Source: Rhizobacter sp964253025
Lineage (GTDB): Bacteria; Pseudomonadota; Gammaproteobacteria; Burkholderiales; Burkholderiaceae_C
Assembly: GCF_964253025.1 (NCBI RefSeq)
Contig: NZ_CAXUQC020000001.1
Location: 4,588,001-4,652,000 of the forward strand
Length of the DNA stretch: 64,000 bases
Direction of reading: 5' to 3'
The position numbers and the translations under genes are program-made. The notes below the pieces were generated by a model. That model did not search any database and had not been told where the DNA came from. It saw only the letters and a list, made by a program, of their open reading frames with translations. Shown here in pieces: positions 49,205 to 57,832 of this stretch. The stretch's first letter is position 1; the number at the start of each line of letters is the position of its first letter.

Positions 49205-49237
49205 CGGCCGCTGCCAACGCCAATGCCGCAGCGGCCG
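49205..49237 (+). terminator. Hairpin between recA and recX
   Basis: CGGCCGCTGC and GCAGCGGCCG form a perfect 10-bp stem around a 13-base loop, 17 bp after the recA stop. No U-run follows. In E. coli a hairpin at this place reduces recX expression relative to recA; the same role is plausible here. Confidence 0.45.
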
Positions 49238-49298
49238 GAAGCCGGTCGCGCACGCGCCGAGCCTACGGCGTGGCGGGCGCCGCATCGGACCGCGGTTC

Positions 49299-49901
49299 AT
49301 GAAGGCTCGCCCCTCCCTCAAGGCGCGCGGCGTGCAGCTGCTGGCCCAGCGCGAGCACAGTCGCACTGAGCTGCGCCGCAAGCTGTTGCGGCACGCGCGG
49401 GAAGATGAAGCCCGGGCGAAGCTTGCGGACATTGCCGCCAGCCCCGAGTCGCCCTCCCCGGCAGGGCACGACACAGACTCAGAAGCGGCTGCCGAGCCCG
49501 CCCCGGTGGCTCGAGGCGTCGGGTCGCCGCCGCCCGACAACGGCCCGGTGGCGCGGGTGCCTCCCGAAGCGGCGGTCGAGGCGGCCCTGGACTGGCTCGA
49601 ATCCCGGCACTACCTCGACACGACCCGCTTCATCGAAAGCCGGGTGCACGCGCGCGCTTCCCGCTATGGCAACCTGCGCATCCGCCAGGAGTTGGCCCAG
49701 CATGGCTTGAGCCTGTCGCGGCAAGAGGGGGACGCGCTGAAGGCGTCGGAGCTTGATCGGGCCCGCGAGGTGTGGCGTCGCAAATTCGGCGAGCCGGCCC
49801 CTGATGCTGCCGGCCGGGCCCGTCAGATGCGGTTTCTTGCCGGGCGCGGGTTCTCTCCCTCGGTCATCCGGCAGGTCGTCCAAGGGGACGACGACACCTG
49901 A
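49299..49901 (+). CDS. recX: Regulatory protein RecX
   Basis: RecX caps and destabilises RecA filaments. The protein has 200 residues, longer than the usual about 150, because of a Pro/Ala/Ser-rich insert about residues 45-88 between the first helical repeat (RGVQLLAQREHSRTELRRKL) and the second (AALDWLESRHYLDTTRFIES). The third repeat ends in FLAGRGFSPSVIRQVVQG. The insert seems to be a flexible linker. It is probably co-transcribed with recA. Confidence 0.92.
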   Translation: MKARPSLKARGVQLLAQREHSRTELRRKLLRHAREDEARAKLADIAASPESPSPAGHDTDSEAAAEPAPVARGVGSPPPDNGPVARVPPEAAVEAALDWLESRHYLDTTRFIESRVHARASRYGNLRIRQELAQHGLSLSRQEGDALKASELDRAREVWRRKFGEPAPDAAGRARQMRFLAGRGFSPSVIRQVVQGDDDT

Positions 49902-50218
49902 GAACGACGATAGACCTCGTTGCGACGTGGGTTCTACGTAGTCCGTGCGTCCTTTTGGTGCAGTGCAAGATGCTATATTCCTCCGGCTTTTCCCCGTGGT
50001 TCCGCTTGCTTTCGCCAGATGGCAGGCCTCACCTTCGAAGCCATCCCGATGGTCCTGTCTTTCGATGCCGTCCCATGCGTGCAACACGTCGCTGCCAACC
50101 CCTCGCGGGAGAGCGCACGCGGCCGCTGGACCGGCGTGCAGAGAGTCCTGCCTGAAGGCGCCCGGGGCCTCGCGATCATCCCCACCCGTTTTCCCGAACC
50201 CGAGCAAGAGAGTCAGCG
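49902..50218. other. recX-sucC intergenic region
   Basis: These 317 bases have no recognisable gene. A TATATT hexamer at 49974-49979 in an A/T-richer patch may be the -10 element of a sucCD promoter, but no good -35 at 17 bp is seen. Short open frames here lack coding character. Confidence 0.45.
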
Positions 50219-51379
50219 ATGAAAATCCATGAATACCAAGGCAAGGAAATCCTGCGCCAAGCCGGCGTGCCCGTGCCGCGGGGCTATCCCGCGTTCAGCG
50301 TGCAGGAAGCCCTGGACGCCGCCCAGAAGCTGGGCGGCCCGGTGTGGGTGGTGAAGGCCCAGATCCACGCGGGTGGCCGCGGCAAGGGCGGCGGCGTGAA
50401 GCTCGCGCGCTCGATCGACGAGGTCAAGCAGCTGTCGAGCGAGATCCTCGGCATGCAGCTCAAGACGCACCAGACCGGCCCTGAAGGCCAGAAGGTGCGC
50501 CGCCTCCTGATCGAAGAAGGCGCCGACATCAAGAAGGAATACTACGTTGCCGCGGTCACCGACCGCGCCACGCAGAAGGTCGCCATGATGGCCAGCAGCG
50601 AAGGCGGCATGGACATCGAGGAAGTGGCCCACAACACGCCCGAGAAGATCATCAAGGTCTTCGTCGAGCCGTCGACCGGCCTGACAGACGCACAAGGGCT
50701 GGAGCTCGCCCGCGGCATCGGCGTGCCCGAGGCCTCGCAGGCCCAGGCCATCGACGTCTTCAAGAAGCTGTACCAGGTCTACATGGACACCGACTCGTCG
50801 CTGGCCGAGATCAACCCGCTCATCCTGGAAGGCAACGGCAACATCAAGGCGCTCGACGCGAAGTTCAACTTCGACAGCAACGCGCTCTTCCGCCACCCCG
50901 AGATCGTCGCCTACCGCGACCTCGACGAAGAAGATCCGGCCGAAATCGAAGCCAGCAAGTTCGACCTCGCCTACATCCAGCTCGACGGCAACATCGGCTG
51001 CCTGGTGAACGGCGCGGGCCTGGCCATGGCCACGATGGACACCATCAAGCTCTTCGGCGGCGAGCCGGCCAACTTCCTCGACGTGGGCGGTGGCGCCACG
51101 GCCGAAAAGGTCACCGAAGCCTTCAAGATCATGCTGGGCAACCCGAAGGTCAAGGCCATCCTGGTCAACATCTTCGGCGGCATCATGCGCTGCGACACCA
51201 TTGCCGAGGGCGTGATCGCCGCCTGCAAGGCCGTGAACCTGAACGTGCCGCTCGTCGTGCGCATGAAGGGCACGAACGAAGACCTCGGCAAGAAGATGCT
51301 CGCCGAGTCGGGTCTGCCCATCATCAGCGCCGACTCGATGGCCGAAGCCGCGCAAAAAGTCATGGCTGCCCTGAAGTAA
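50219..51379 (+). CDS. sucC: Succinyl-CoA synthetase beta subunit
   Basis: The beta subunit of the TCA-cycle ligase that interconverts succinyl-CoA and succinate with ADP or GDP phosphorylation. The 386-residue length fits the family. MKIHEYQGKEILRQAGVPVP is the N-terminal signature, VKAQIHAGGRGKGGGVKL is in the ATP-grasp domain, and NIFGGIMRCDTIAEGVIAA lies in the C-terminal part. It is followed after 25 bp by sucD. Confidence 0.98.
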   Translation: MKIHEYQGKEILRQAGVPVPRGYPAFSVQEALDAAQKLGGPVWVVKAQIHAGGRGKGGGVKLARSIDEVKQLSSEILGMQLKTHQTGPEGQKVRRLLIEEGADIKKEYYVAAVTDRATQKVAMMASSEGGMDIEEVAHNTPEKIIKVFVEPSTGLTDAQGLELARGIGVPEASQAQAIDVFKKLYQVYMDTDSSLAEINPLILEGNGNIKALDAKFNFDSNALFRHPEIVAYRDLDEEDPAEIEASKFDLAYIQLDGNIGCLVNGAGLAMATMDTIKLFGGEPANFLDVGGGATAEKVTEAFKIMLGNPKVKAILVNIFGGIMRCDTIAEGVIAACKAVNLNVPLVVRMKGTNEDLGKKMLAESGLPIISADSMAEAAQKVMAALK

Positions 51380-51404
51380 GCCGACAGAGCACCAAGGAAA
51401 CATC

Positions 51405-52298
51405 ATGAGCATCCTGATCAACAAAGACACCAAGGTCATCACGCAAGGCATCACGGGCAAGACGGGCCAGTTCCACACCCGCATGTGCCGTGACTACGCG
51501 AACGGCAAGGCCGCCTTCGTCGCCGGCGTGAACCCGAAGAAGGCCGGTGAGGACTTCGAAGGCATCCCCATCTTCGCGACCGTCAAGGACGCCGCCAAGA
51601 ACACGGGCGCCACCGTCAGCGTCATCTACGTGCCGCCGGCCGGTGCCGCCGCTGCCATCTGGGAAGCCGTCGAGGCCGACCTCGACCTGGCCATCTGCAT
51701 CACCGAAGGCATCCCGGTCCGCGACATGCTCGAAGTGCGCAACCGCATGAAGGCCAAGGAAGCCGCAGGCGGCAAGAAGACCCTGCTGCTGGGCCCGAAC
51801 TGCCCCGGCCTGATCACGCCCGACGAAATCAAGATCGGCATCATGCCCGGCCACATCCACCGCAAGGGCCGCATCGGCGTCGTGAGCCGCTCGGGCACGC
51901 TGACGTACGAAGCCGTCGCCCAGCTGACCGAGATCGGTCTCGGTCAATCGAGCGCGGTCGGCATCGGCGGCGACCCGATCAACGGCCTGAAGCACATCGA
52001 TGTGATGCAGCTGTTCAACGACGACCCGGACACCGACGCCGTCATCATGATCGGCGAGATCGGCGGCCCCGATGAAGCTGAAGCTGCACGTTGGGCCAAG
52101 GCCAACATGAAGAAGCCGATCGTCGGTTTCATCGCGGGTGTCACCGCCCCTCCGGGCAAGCGCATGGGCCACGCCGGCGCGCTGATCTCGGGCGGCGCCG
52201 ACACGGCCGATGCCAAGCTGGCCGTGATGGAGGAGTGCGGTTTCACCATCACCCGCAACCCGTCGGAGATGGGCAAGCTGCTCAAGGGCCTGCTCTGA
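51405..52298 (+). CDS. sucD: Succinyl-CoA synthetase alpha subunit
   Basis: The alpha subunit carries the CoA-binding domain and the phosphohistidine. The 297-residue protein begins MSILINKDTKVITQGITGKT. It shows GPNCPGLITPDEIKIGIMPG and the phosphorylated His256 in GHAGALISGG. It forms an operon with sucC, ended by an intrinsic terminator 38 bp after the stop codon. Confidence 0.98.
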   Translation: MSILINKDTKVITQGITGKTGQFHTRMCRDYANGKAAFVAGVNPKKAGEDFEGIPIFATVKDAAKNTGATVSVIYVPPAGAAAAIWEAVEADLDLAICITEGIPVRDMLEVRNRMKAKEAAGGKKTLLLGPNCPGLITPDEIKIGIMPGHIHRKGRIGVVSRSGTLTYEAVAQLTEIGLGQSSAVGIGGDPINGLKHIDVMQLFNDDPDTDAVIMIGEIGGPDEAEAARWAKANMKKPIVGFIAGVTAPPGKRMGHAGALISGGADTADAKLAVMEECGFTITRNPSEMGKLLKGLL

Positions 52299-52335
52299 TC
52301 CGCCCTTAGCGGACGGGCGCATGCCTGACCGACGC

Positions 52336-52362
52336 AAGGCCGCCCACGGGCGGCCTTGTTCG
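52336..52362 (+). terminator. Terminator after sucD
   Basis: AAGGCCGCC and GGCGGCCTT form a perfect 9-bp stem with a 4-base loop, followed by GTTCG. The T-run is short, but position and stem quality fit termination of sucCD. Confidence 0.65.
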
Positions 52363-52490
52363 CTCTGGTGTCGCCGGACCCGCCTGCACCGGGGCCGCGT
52401 GCGTAGTACCCCGCAGCAGCGGGGCGTTCACGGCCCCTAAACTTCCTGCTTTCCCGGTCGCACCGGGCACCAACCTACGAAGGAACCTGC

Positions 52491-53225
52491 ATGGAGCAGT
52501 TCATGACCCCCGAATTCTGGTTCGCGGTGGGCCAGATCATCATGATCGACATCCTGCTCGGCGGCGACAACGCCGTCGTCATCGCGCTGGCCTGTCGCAA
52601 GCTGCCGCCGGCGCAACGCACCAAGGGCATCCTGTGGGGGACGGCCGGCGCCATCATCCTGCGCGTCATCCTGATCTTCTTCGCGCTGCAGCTGCTGGCC
52701 ATTCCGTTCCTCAAGATCGTCGGCGCACTGCTGCTGGTGTGGATCGGCGTCAAGCTGCTCGTGCCCGAGCATGAGGACGAGCACGCCAAGATCGAAGGCA
52801 GCGACAAGCTCTGGGGCGCCGTGAAGACCGTCATCGTGGCCGACCTGGTCATGAGCGTCGACAACGTCATCGCCATCGCGGGCGCGGCCGAAACCGCAGG
52901 CGGCGACCACACGATGCCGCTCGTCATCTTCGGCCTGATCGTCAGCATCCCGATCATCGTCTGGGGCAGCCAGCTGGTCATCAAGCTGATGGACCGCTTC
53001 CCGGTCATCATCACGCTGGGCGCGATGCTCCTCGGCTGGATCGCCGGCAGCATGATCGTCACGGACCCGGCCCTGGTCGATCCGGCAACCATGCCGTCCA
53101 TTCCGAAGGTCGTCGTCACCGACTACATCAAGTACGGCGCGGGTATCGCCGGAGCCCTGCTGGTGCTCGTCTTGGGCAAGATCCTGGTGGCCCGGCAGAA
53201 ATCCGGGTCCGGAGAGCCGGCCTGA
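52491..53225 (+). CDS. TerC family integral membrane protein
   Basis: A 244-residue inner-membrane protein with about seven helices. It has two repeats of the TerC metal-site motif: IDILLGGDNAVVIAL (about 19-33) and ADLVMSVDNVIAIAG (about 116-130), each with conserved Asp/Asn residues. It belongs to the YjbE/YkoY-like group rather than the plasmid tellurite-resistance TerC. Members export Mn2+ or assist metal loading of exported proteins. AAGGAACCTGC precedes the ATG. I see no yybP-ykoY manganese riboswitch upstream. It is a single gene. Confidence 0.9.
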   Translation: MEQFMTPEFWFAVGQIIMIDILLGGDNAVVIALACRKLPPAQRTKGILWGTAGAIILRVILIFFALQLLAIPFLKIVGALLLVWIGVKLLVPEHEDEHAKIEGSDKLWGAVKTVIVADLVMSVDNVIAIAGAAETAGGDHTMPLVIFGLIVSIPIIVWGSQLVIKLMDRFPVIITLGAMLLGWIAGSMIVTDPALVDPATMPSIPKVVVTDYIKYGAGIAGALLVLVLGKILVARQKSGSGEPA

Positions 53226-53294
53226 GTTGCGGGTGACGGCCGCTCCCCGTTTGGCATTCCGGCCCTCTGGGGTCGAACGGGGAGTCGTTGACGC

Positions 53295-54566
53295 ATGAGT
53301 TCCTTCTGGGTGGGTCACGGGCTCGCCATTGCGCTGTCATGCGGCCTCGTGGCGCTGGCGCTCGCCTACCTGCGGTGGGTGTTGCCGCGGGTGACGCCCA
53401 TCACGGGGCTCTTCTGCTCGGCGGTAGCGACCCTGCTGTTGCTGTTCGTGGCCAGCCTGGGCCTGGCACCGGGTGCCGCAGCCTGGGCCATCGGCGCCGC
53501 AGCCCTCGGGGTCGGCCACGCAGGCTGGCTGTTCGGCGTGCTGGCCATGCGGCCGAAGCCACCGTCCGTGGCCCGGTCCACGCGTCCGGCCGGGCTCCCG
53601 CCTTCAGGCGGCCCGGCCACCGTGCCGGCGCCTCCGGTGCTGGAGCGCAAGACGCTCGGCCGCTACAAGGTCGAGCGCGAGATCGGCCGCGGGGCGATGG
53701 GCGCGGTCTACCTCGGCACCGATCCCAAGATCGGCCGCCAGGTGGCGATCAAGACCATGGCCCTCAGCAAGGAGTTCCATGGCGACGAACTCACCGAGGC
53801 GCGCCAGCGCTTCTTCCGCGAAGCCGAAACGGCCGGCCGCCTGCAGCACCCCGACATCGTCACCATCTTCGACGCGGGCGAGGACCAGGACCTGGCCTAC
53901 ATCGCCATGGAGTACCTGAAGGGAGAGGACCTCCAGCGCCACACCCAGAAGCTGCTGCCGATCGCCGTCGTGGTGCGCATCGTCGCCCGCGTGGCGGAGG
54001 CGCTGGCCTATGCGCACAGCCAGGGCGTGGTGCACCGGGACATCAAGCCGGCCAACGTGATGGTGGACCTGGCGTCCGACCTGGTGAAGGTGACCGACTT
54101 CGGCATCGCCCGCATCGCCGACTCCAGCCGCACCCGTACCGGCCTCGTGCTCGGCACGCCGTCCTTCATGTCGCCCGAGCAGATGGCCGGCCGCCGCGTG
54201 GACGGCCGCAGCGACCTGTACTCGCTTGGCGTGATGCTCTACCAGCTCCTCTCCGGCCACCTCCCGCACCGGGCCGAGACGATGGCGATGCTCATGTACG
54301 AGATCGCCAACGAGACGCCGCCCGATGTGCGCAACTGGCGGCCCGAGATCCCGGGGTCCCTCGCCCGCGTGGCGGCCCTGGCGCTGGAGAAGCGCCCGGA
54401 GGCGCGCTATGCGGACGGCCGGCAGATGGCGTCCGACCTGCTGGCGGCGCTGGACGATGTGCCCCTCGACGACCGCGAAATCGGCCCCGACACCGTCCCC
54501 GGTGACGGTTTACCCCCCAATTCCAGCGGGTTCGACGCGACCCAGAAAATAAACCGTACCGATTGA
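53295..54566 (+). CDS. Membrane-anchored serine/threonine protein kinase (Hanks type)
   Basis: A 423-residue protein. Three hydrophobic helices (about 8-30, 35-57 and 62-85) precede a Pro-rich linker and a C-terminal cytoplasmic kinase domain (about 123-385): GRGAMGAVYLG, Lys153 in VAIKTM, HRDIKPAN with catalytic Asp249, DFG at 268 and the GTPSFMSPEQ activation segment. Most bacterial Hanks kinases have the membrane helix after the kinase domain, so this order is unusual. The tail ends SSGFDATQKINRTD with a possible phospho-Thr416. PP2C and FHA genes follow 36 and 65 bp later in the same direction. Confidence 0.93.
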   Translation: MSSFWVGHGLAIALSCGLVALALAYLRWVLPRVTPITGLFCSAVATLLLLFVASLGLAPGAAAWAIGAAALGVGHAGWLFGVLAMRPKPPSVARSTRPAGLPPSGGPATVPAPPVLERKTLGRYKVEREIGRGAMGAVYLGTDPKIGRQVAIKTMALSKEFHGDELTEARQRFFREAETAGRLQHPDIVTIFDAGEDQDLAYIAMEYLKGEDLQRHTQKLLPIAVVVRIVARVAEALAYAHSQGVVHRDIKPANVMVDLASDLVKVTDFGIARIADSSRTRTGLVLGTPSFMSPEQMAGRRVDGRSDLYSLGVMLYQLLSGHLPHRAETMAMLMYEIANETPPDVRNWRPEIPGSLARVAALALEKRPEARYADGRQMASDLLAALDDVPLDDREIGPDTVPGDGLPPNSSGFDATQKINRTD

Positions 54567-54602
54567 GGGCACAATTCCCTCTCCTTTCGTACCTCAGGTC
54601 CG

Positions 54603-55412
54603 ATGAACCTCCCTGCGCCCGCCAACTCGATGACGCTCGAATTCTTCAGTGCCACCGACACCGGCCGCGCTCGCAACAACAACGAGGATTCCGTCGCCAT
54701 CCATGAGCCTTCCGGGCTCGTCGTGCTGGCCGACGGCATGGGTGGCTACAACGCCGGCGAAGTCGCCAGCGGCATGGTCACCTCGTTCATCAAGACCGAA
54801 CTGGGCCGCTGGCTGGAAGAAGCGGCCGACACGGCGTCGGATGCCGATGTGCGCCGGGCCATGGACATTTGCGTCGACAACGCCAACCGCGCCATCTTCA
54901 ACGCCGCCAACTCCAACCCGCAGTACGCCGGCATGGGCACCACGCTGGTGGTCGGCGCCTTTCGCGAAGGCCGCCTGCTGATGGGGCACGTCGGCGACTC
55001 CCGGGGCTACCGGTTCCGGGCGGGGCGGCTGGCGCAGATCACCCATGACCATTCGCTGCTGCAGGAGCAGATCGACGCCGGCCTCATCACGCCGGAGCAG
55101 GCGGCGTTCTCGGCGAACAAGAACCTGGTCACCCGCGCCGTGGGCGTGGAAGACACCGTGCTGCTGGAAACCCACCTGCACGATGTGATGCCGGGCGACA
55201 TGTACCTGCTGTGCTCGGACGGCCTGTCCGACATGCTGGATGACGACAGCATCGCCCAGGTGCTGCAAGCCCACGAATCCCCTGAAGCCGCTGGCGTCGC
55301 GCTCATCGACGCCGCCAACGACGCAGGCGGAAAGGATAATATCGCCGTGGTGCTGGTTCGCGTTCGGGGACAAAGCGTGCCATCCCGCTCCTGGTGGCCG
55401 TTCCGCCGGTAA
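54603..55412 (+). CDS. PP2C-family serine/threonine phosphatase
   Basis: A 269-residue soluble Mn2+/Mg2+-dependent phosphatase. Metal-binding Asp residues lie in NNEDSVAIHE, LADGMGGYNAGE, GHVGDSRGYRF, CSDGLSDML and GGKDNIAVVL. It most likely removes phosphate from targets of the kinase encoded immediately upstream. The start ATG 54603 gives the family N-terminus; the second ATG (MTLEFFSATDTG) is a possible shorter start. Confidence 0.95.
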   Translation: MNLPAPANSMTLEFFSATDTGRARNNNEDSVAIHEPSGLVVLADGMGGYNAGEVASGMVTSFIKTELGRWLEEAADTASDADVRRAMDICVDNANRAIFNAANSNPQYAGMGTTLVVGAFREGRLLMGHVGDSRGYRFRAGRLAQITHDHSLLQEQIDAGLITPEQAAFSANKNLVTRAVGVEDTVLLETHLHDVMPGDMYLLCSDGLSDMLDDDSIAQVLQAHESPEAAGVALIDAANDAGGKDNIAVVLVRVRGQSVPSRSWWPFRR

Positions 55413-55477
55413 GCGCGTTCGCGATCCAACTCCAGCCCGCCTCGCGGGCGGTGCATTCACAAAACTAGAGGTTTCAC

Positions 55478-56173
55478 ATGGGCAAGCTGGTCGTATCGCT
55501 CGACGGTGTGGTGATCAAGGAAGTGCAGATCACGAAGGACAAGACGACCCTCGGCCGCCGTCCCTACAACGACATCGTCATCGACAACCTCGCCGTGAGC
55601 GGCGAGCACGGCGTGCTGCAGATGGTCGGCAACGACGTCTTCATCGAAGACCTGAACAGCACCAACGGCACCTACATCAACGGCAAGGCCGTGAAGAAGC
55701 AGTTGCTGTCGCACAACGACACGGTGGAAATCGGCAAGTACAAGATCAAGTACATGGTCGATGACGGCACCGACTACGAGAAGACGATGATCATGAAGCA
55801 GGGCGCCCCGGCCCCTGCCGCCGTCCAGACACCGCCGCCCCCGGTCTACAACCACGGCTTCGCCCAGACCAGCGCCCCGAACTCCAACTTCGGCGGCCTC
55901 AGCCCCGCGGTGCTGCCCGGCGCCATCAAGGTCCTGAACGGCGCCGCCGCCGGCCGCGAAGTCGCCCTGACCAAGGTCGTCACCACCGTCGGCAAGCCCG
56001 GCGTGCAGGTCGCCTCCATCACCAAGCGCCCCGGCGGCTACGTCTTCGCCCACGTCGAAGGCGCCTCCCGCCCCACCGTCAACGGCAACCCCCTCGTCGG
56101 CGACACCATGCACCTGAAGAACGGCGACGTCATCGAGCTCGCCGGCACGCAGATGCAGTTCGTGCAAGCTTAG
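55478..56173 (+). CDS. FHA-domain protein (two FHA-like domains)
   Basis: A 231-residue cytoplasmic phosphothreonine-binding protein. FHA 1 (about 1-95) keeps the key residues: Gly26-Arg27, Ser41-His44 (SGEH) and Asn63-Gly64 (STNGTYING). A linker of about 45 residues is Pro-rich and starts with YEKTMIM (Thr103). FHA 2 (about 150-231) keeps PTVNGNPLVGDTMHLKNGD but lacks the Ser-x-x-His motif, so it may not bind phosphate. The gene follows the kinase and phosphatase and is a likely effector of both. A repeat element begins directly after its stop codon. Confidence 0.92.
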   Translation: MGKLVVSLDGVVIKEVQITKDKTTLGRRPYNDIVIDNLAVSGEHGVLQMVGNDVFIEDLNSTNGTYINGKAVKKQLLSHNDTVEIGKYKIKYMVDDGTDYEKTMIMKQGAPAPAAVQTPPPPVYNHGFAQTSAPNSNFGGLSPAVLPGAIKVLNGAAAGREVALTKVVTTVGKPGVQVASITKRPGGYVFAHVEGASRPTVNGNPLVGDTMHLKNGDVIELAGTQMQFVQA

Positions 56174-56282
56174 GGCCCCCACGTCGCTTCGCTCCTCCCC
56201 CCCGAGGGGGCGCCCCGGGTCGCCCGGGAGACCCGGGCTCGCGGGTAGCTTGAGGGGCGCTTCGCTTCGCTTGCTGGGCTCG
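56174..56282 (+). repeat. Dispersed ~110-bp repeat, copy 2
   Basis: An inverted copy of 40481-40590, beginning at the base after the FHA stop codon. It contains CCCCCGAGGGGGCGCC and GCCCGGGAGACCCGGGC palindromes and could act as a terminator-like structure for the operon. Confidence 0.75.
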
Positions 56283-56852
56283 GCGGCACGGCCTTGGCAT
56301 GAGGCCGGCCGGCGCGGCGCGAGGTGGTGTTGGCGATTGAGCGCCTGAACACAAGAGCTCCTGATCAAGCAGACGTGGAGAGACGTCCTGGCATGCTCAA
56401 GTCCTCGGCGTTCACCGCGCGTAAGACCTTCACATTGCCAACGATACGAATAAGCCGAAGCTGGTGTTCAGGCGTTCTTTGGTGACCTTCTGGCGCGCCA
56501 GAAAGTTACTCGGCTGCCGGGCCGAGACCCGGCGCGGCGGTGCCGCCGGAACACCATCTCCGTGGCGCACGGGCCACCGCGCAGGACCAGGCAATCGCGC
56601 TTGAGCTGCATTGCTGCCGATCAAGCTTGAGCCATCGGCGCACGGAGGACGTCGCCGCCAGGCGTGACGCATTCCACGGCGGTTTCCACCGGGTACACAT
56701 GCACCCTCCGAACACGCCCGGAATGCGGCTTTGACCGCTTGCGCCCGAGGGCTGCGGCCGTCAGCATGGCGACAGCATTCCGGTTCGTCCTGCACGGCCG
56801 CTGCTTTCACCAGGTGCCCGCGTCCGGGCGCCACTCCACTCCGCCGCGCCGC
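56283..56852. other. Non-coding stretch with palindromic repeat
   Basis: These 570 bases have no convincing gene. At 56481-56508 is an imperfect palindrome with a perfect 16-bp core (TTCTGGCGCGCCAGAA) flanked by GTGACC and AGTTAC and preceded by TTCTTTG. It resembles the GTAACTTT...AAAGT(A)AC hairpin family that is repeated in many Burkholderiales and Xanthomonadales. The rest shows nothing recognisable. Confidence 0.5.
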
Positions 56853-57662
56853 ATGAAAATCCGCGTTCTCGGCTGCTCGGGCGCCATCGCCGCCGGCAGC
56901 CGAACCACAGCGTTCCTGGTCGACCACGATGTGCTGGTCGATGCCGGCACGGGCGTCGGGGACCTGACCCTCGACGAGCTCGCCCGCATCGACCACATCC
57001 TCGTCAGCCACTCCCACCTCGACCACGTGCTGTCCATCGGCCTGCTGGCCGACAGCGTGCTGCGCCGTCGCGCCGCGCAAGGCCGCGGGCCCATTGAAGT
57101 GCACGCCCTGCCCGAGACCTTGGAGGCCCTGCGCCGCCATATCTTCAACGGCATCATCTGGCCCGACTTCACGCGCTTGCCCACAGTTGATCGCCCGGTT
57201 CTCCGTCTGGTTCCGTTTCAGACGGGTGACCGGCTCGTGCTGAACACCAAACGCTTTGAAGTGCTGAGCGCGGCGCACACCGTGCCCGCCGTCGGCTTCG
57301 CGCTCGAAGGTCGCGATGGCCATTGGGTGTTCACCGGCGACACCGGCCCCAACCCCGCGCTCTGGAAGCGCCTCGCCACCTTGCCCGTCGCGCACCTCGT
57401 GATCGAGACGGCCTTCGGCGACGACGAGCACGAGCTGGCCCGCATCAGCCAACACCTGTGCCCATCGGAGCTGGCGCGTGAGCTCGAACGACTGCCCGGC
57501 AGTGTCGATGTGCACATCACCCACATCAAGCCCGGTGAGGTGGCCGCGGTGATGGAAGAAGTGGGTGCCATCGAGACGCCGCACCGCATCGCTGCCCTCT
57601 TCGCGGGCCAAGTCATGGACTTCGACCGCCCCCTGGCACCGGCCCTCGCCGGCCCATTGTGA
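56853..57662 (+). CDS. Metallo-beta-lactamase-fold hydrolase (cyclic-nucleotide phosphodiesterase-like)
   Basis: A 269-residue protein starting at ATG 56853 (MKIRVLGCSGAIAAGSRTT). The metal-binding motif is HSHLDH at 53-58, with a further His in AAHTVPAVGF, an Asp in FTGDTGP and the terminal THIKPGE. The fold and spacing resemble class II 3',5'-cyclic-nucleotide phosphodiesterases and RNase Z-like proteins, so a cAMP-degrading role is possible but not proven. It lies about 680 bp downstream of the FHA gene in the same direction, beyond repeat DNA, so co-transcription with the kinase module is uncertain. Confidence 0.88.
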   Translation: MKIRVLGCSGAIAAGSRTTAFLVDHDVLVDAGTGVGDLTLDELARIDHILVSHSHLDHVLSIGLLADSVLRRRAAQGRGPIEVHALPETLEALRRHIFNGIIWPDFTRLPTVDRPVLRLVPFQTGDRLVLNTKRFEVLSAAHTVPAVGFALEGRDGHWVFTGDTGPNPALWKRLATLPVAHLVIETAFGDDEHELARISQHLCPSELARELERLPGSVDVHITHIKPGEVAAVMEEVGAIETPHRIAALFAGQVMDFDRPLAPALAGPL

Positions 57663-57769
57663 CCATTCCCGTCAGCACCAAAACCGTCGCCGTCGGCCCC
57701 TTCCGCCCTCGAGTGACACATCCGGTCAGAACAGCGGGCAGATTCCACACCATTTCGACGGATTCGCCC

Positions 57770-57785
57770 TGGCACAGCCGGTGCA
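57770..57785 (+). promoter_or_regulatory. Sigma-54 promoter of pilA
   Basis: TGGCACAGCCGGTGCA has GG-N10-GC spacing and agrees well with the -24/-12 consensus. It ends 48 bp before the pilA ATG. Sigma-54 with PilR is the known mode of major pilin expression in Pseudomonas and relatives. Confidence 0.82.
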
Positions 57786-57832
57786 ACTAAAGAACCGTGT
57801 CTACCACCGCTTTCCCCAACAGGAGTTTTCTC

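Noticed and set aside
49479..50207. Minus-strand frame of 242 codons across recX and the recX-sucC gap
   Set aside because: It is mostly antisense to recX and has no recognisable motif.
52299..52490. Possible yybP-ykoY manganese riboswitch ahead of the TerC-type gene
   Set aside because: The family is often riboswitch-controlled, but I do not find the conserved paired loops in this leader; only the sucD terminator and a short CCCCGC...GCGGGG hairpin are visible.
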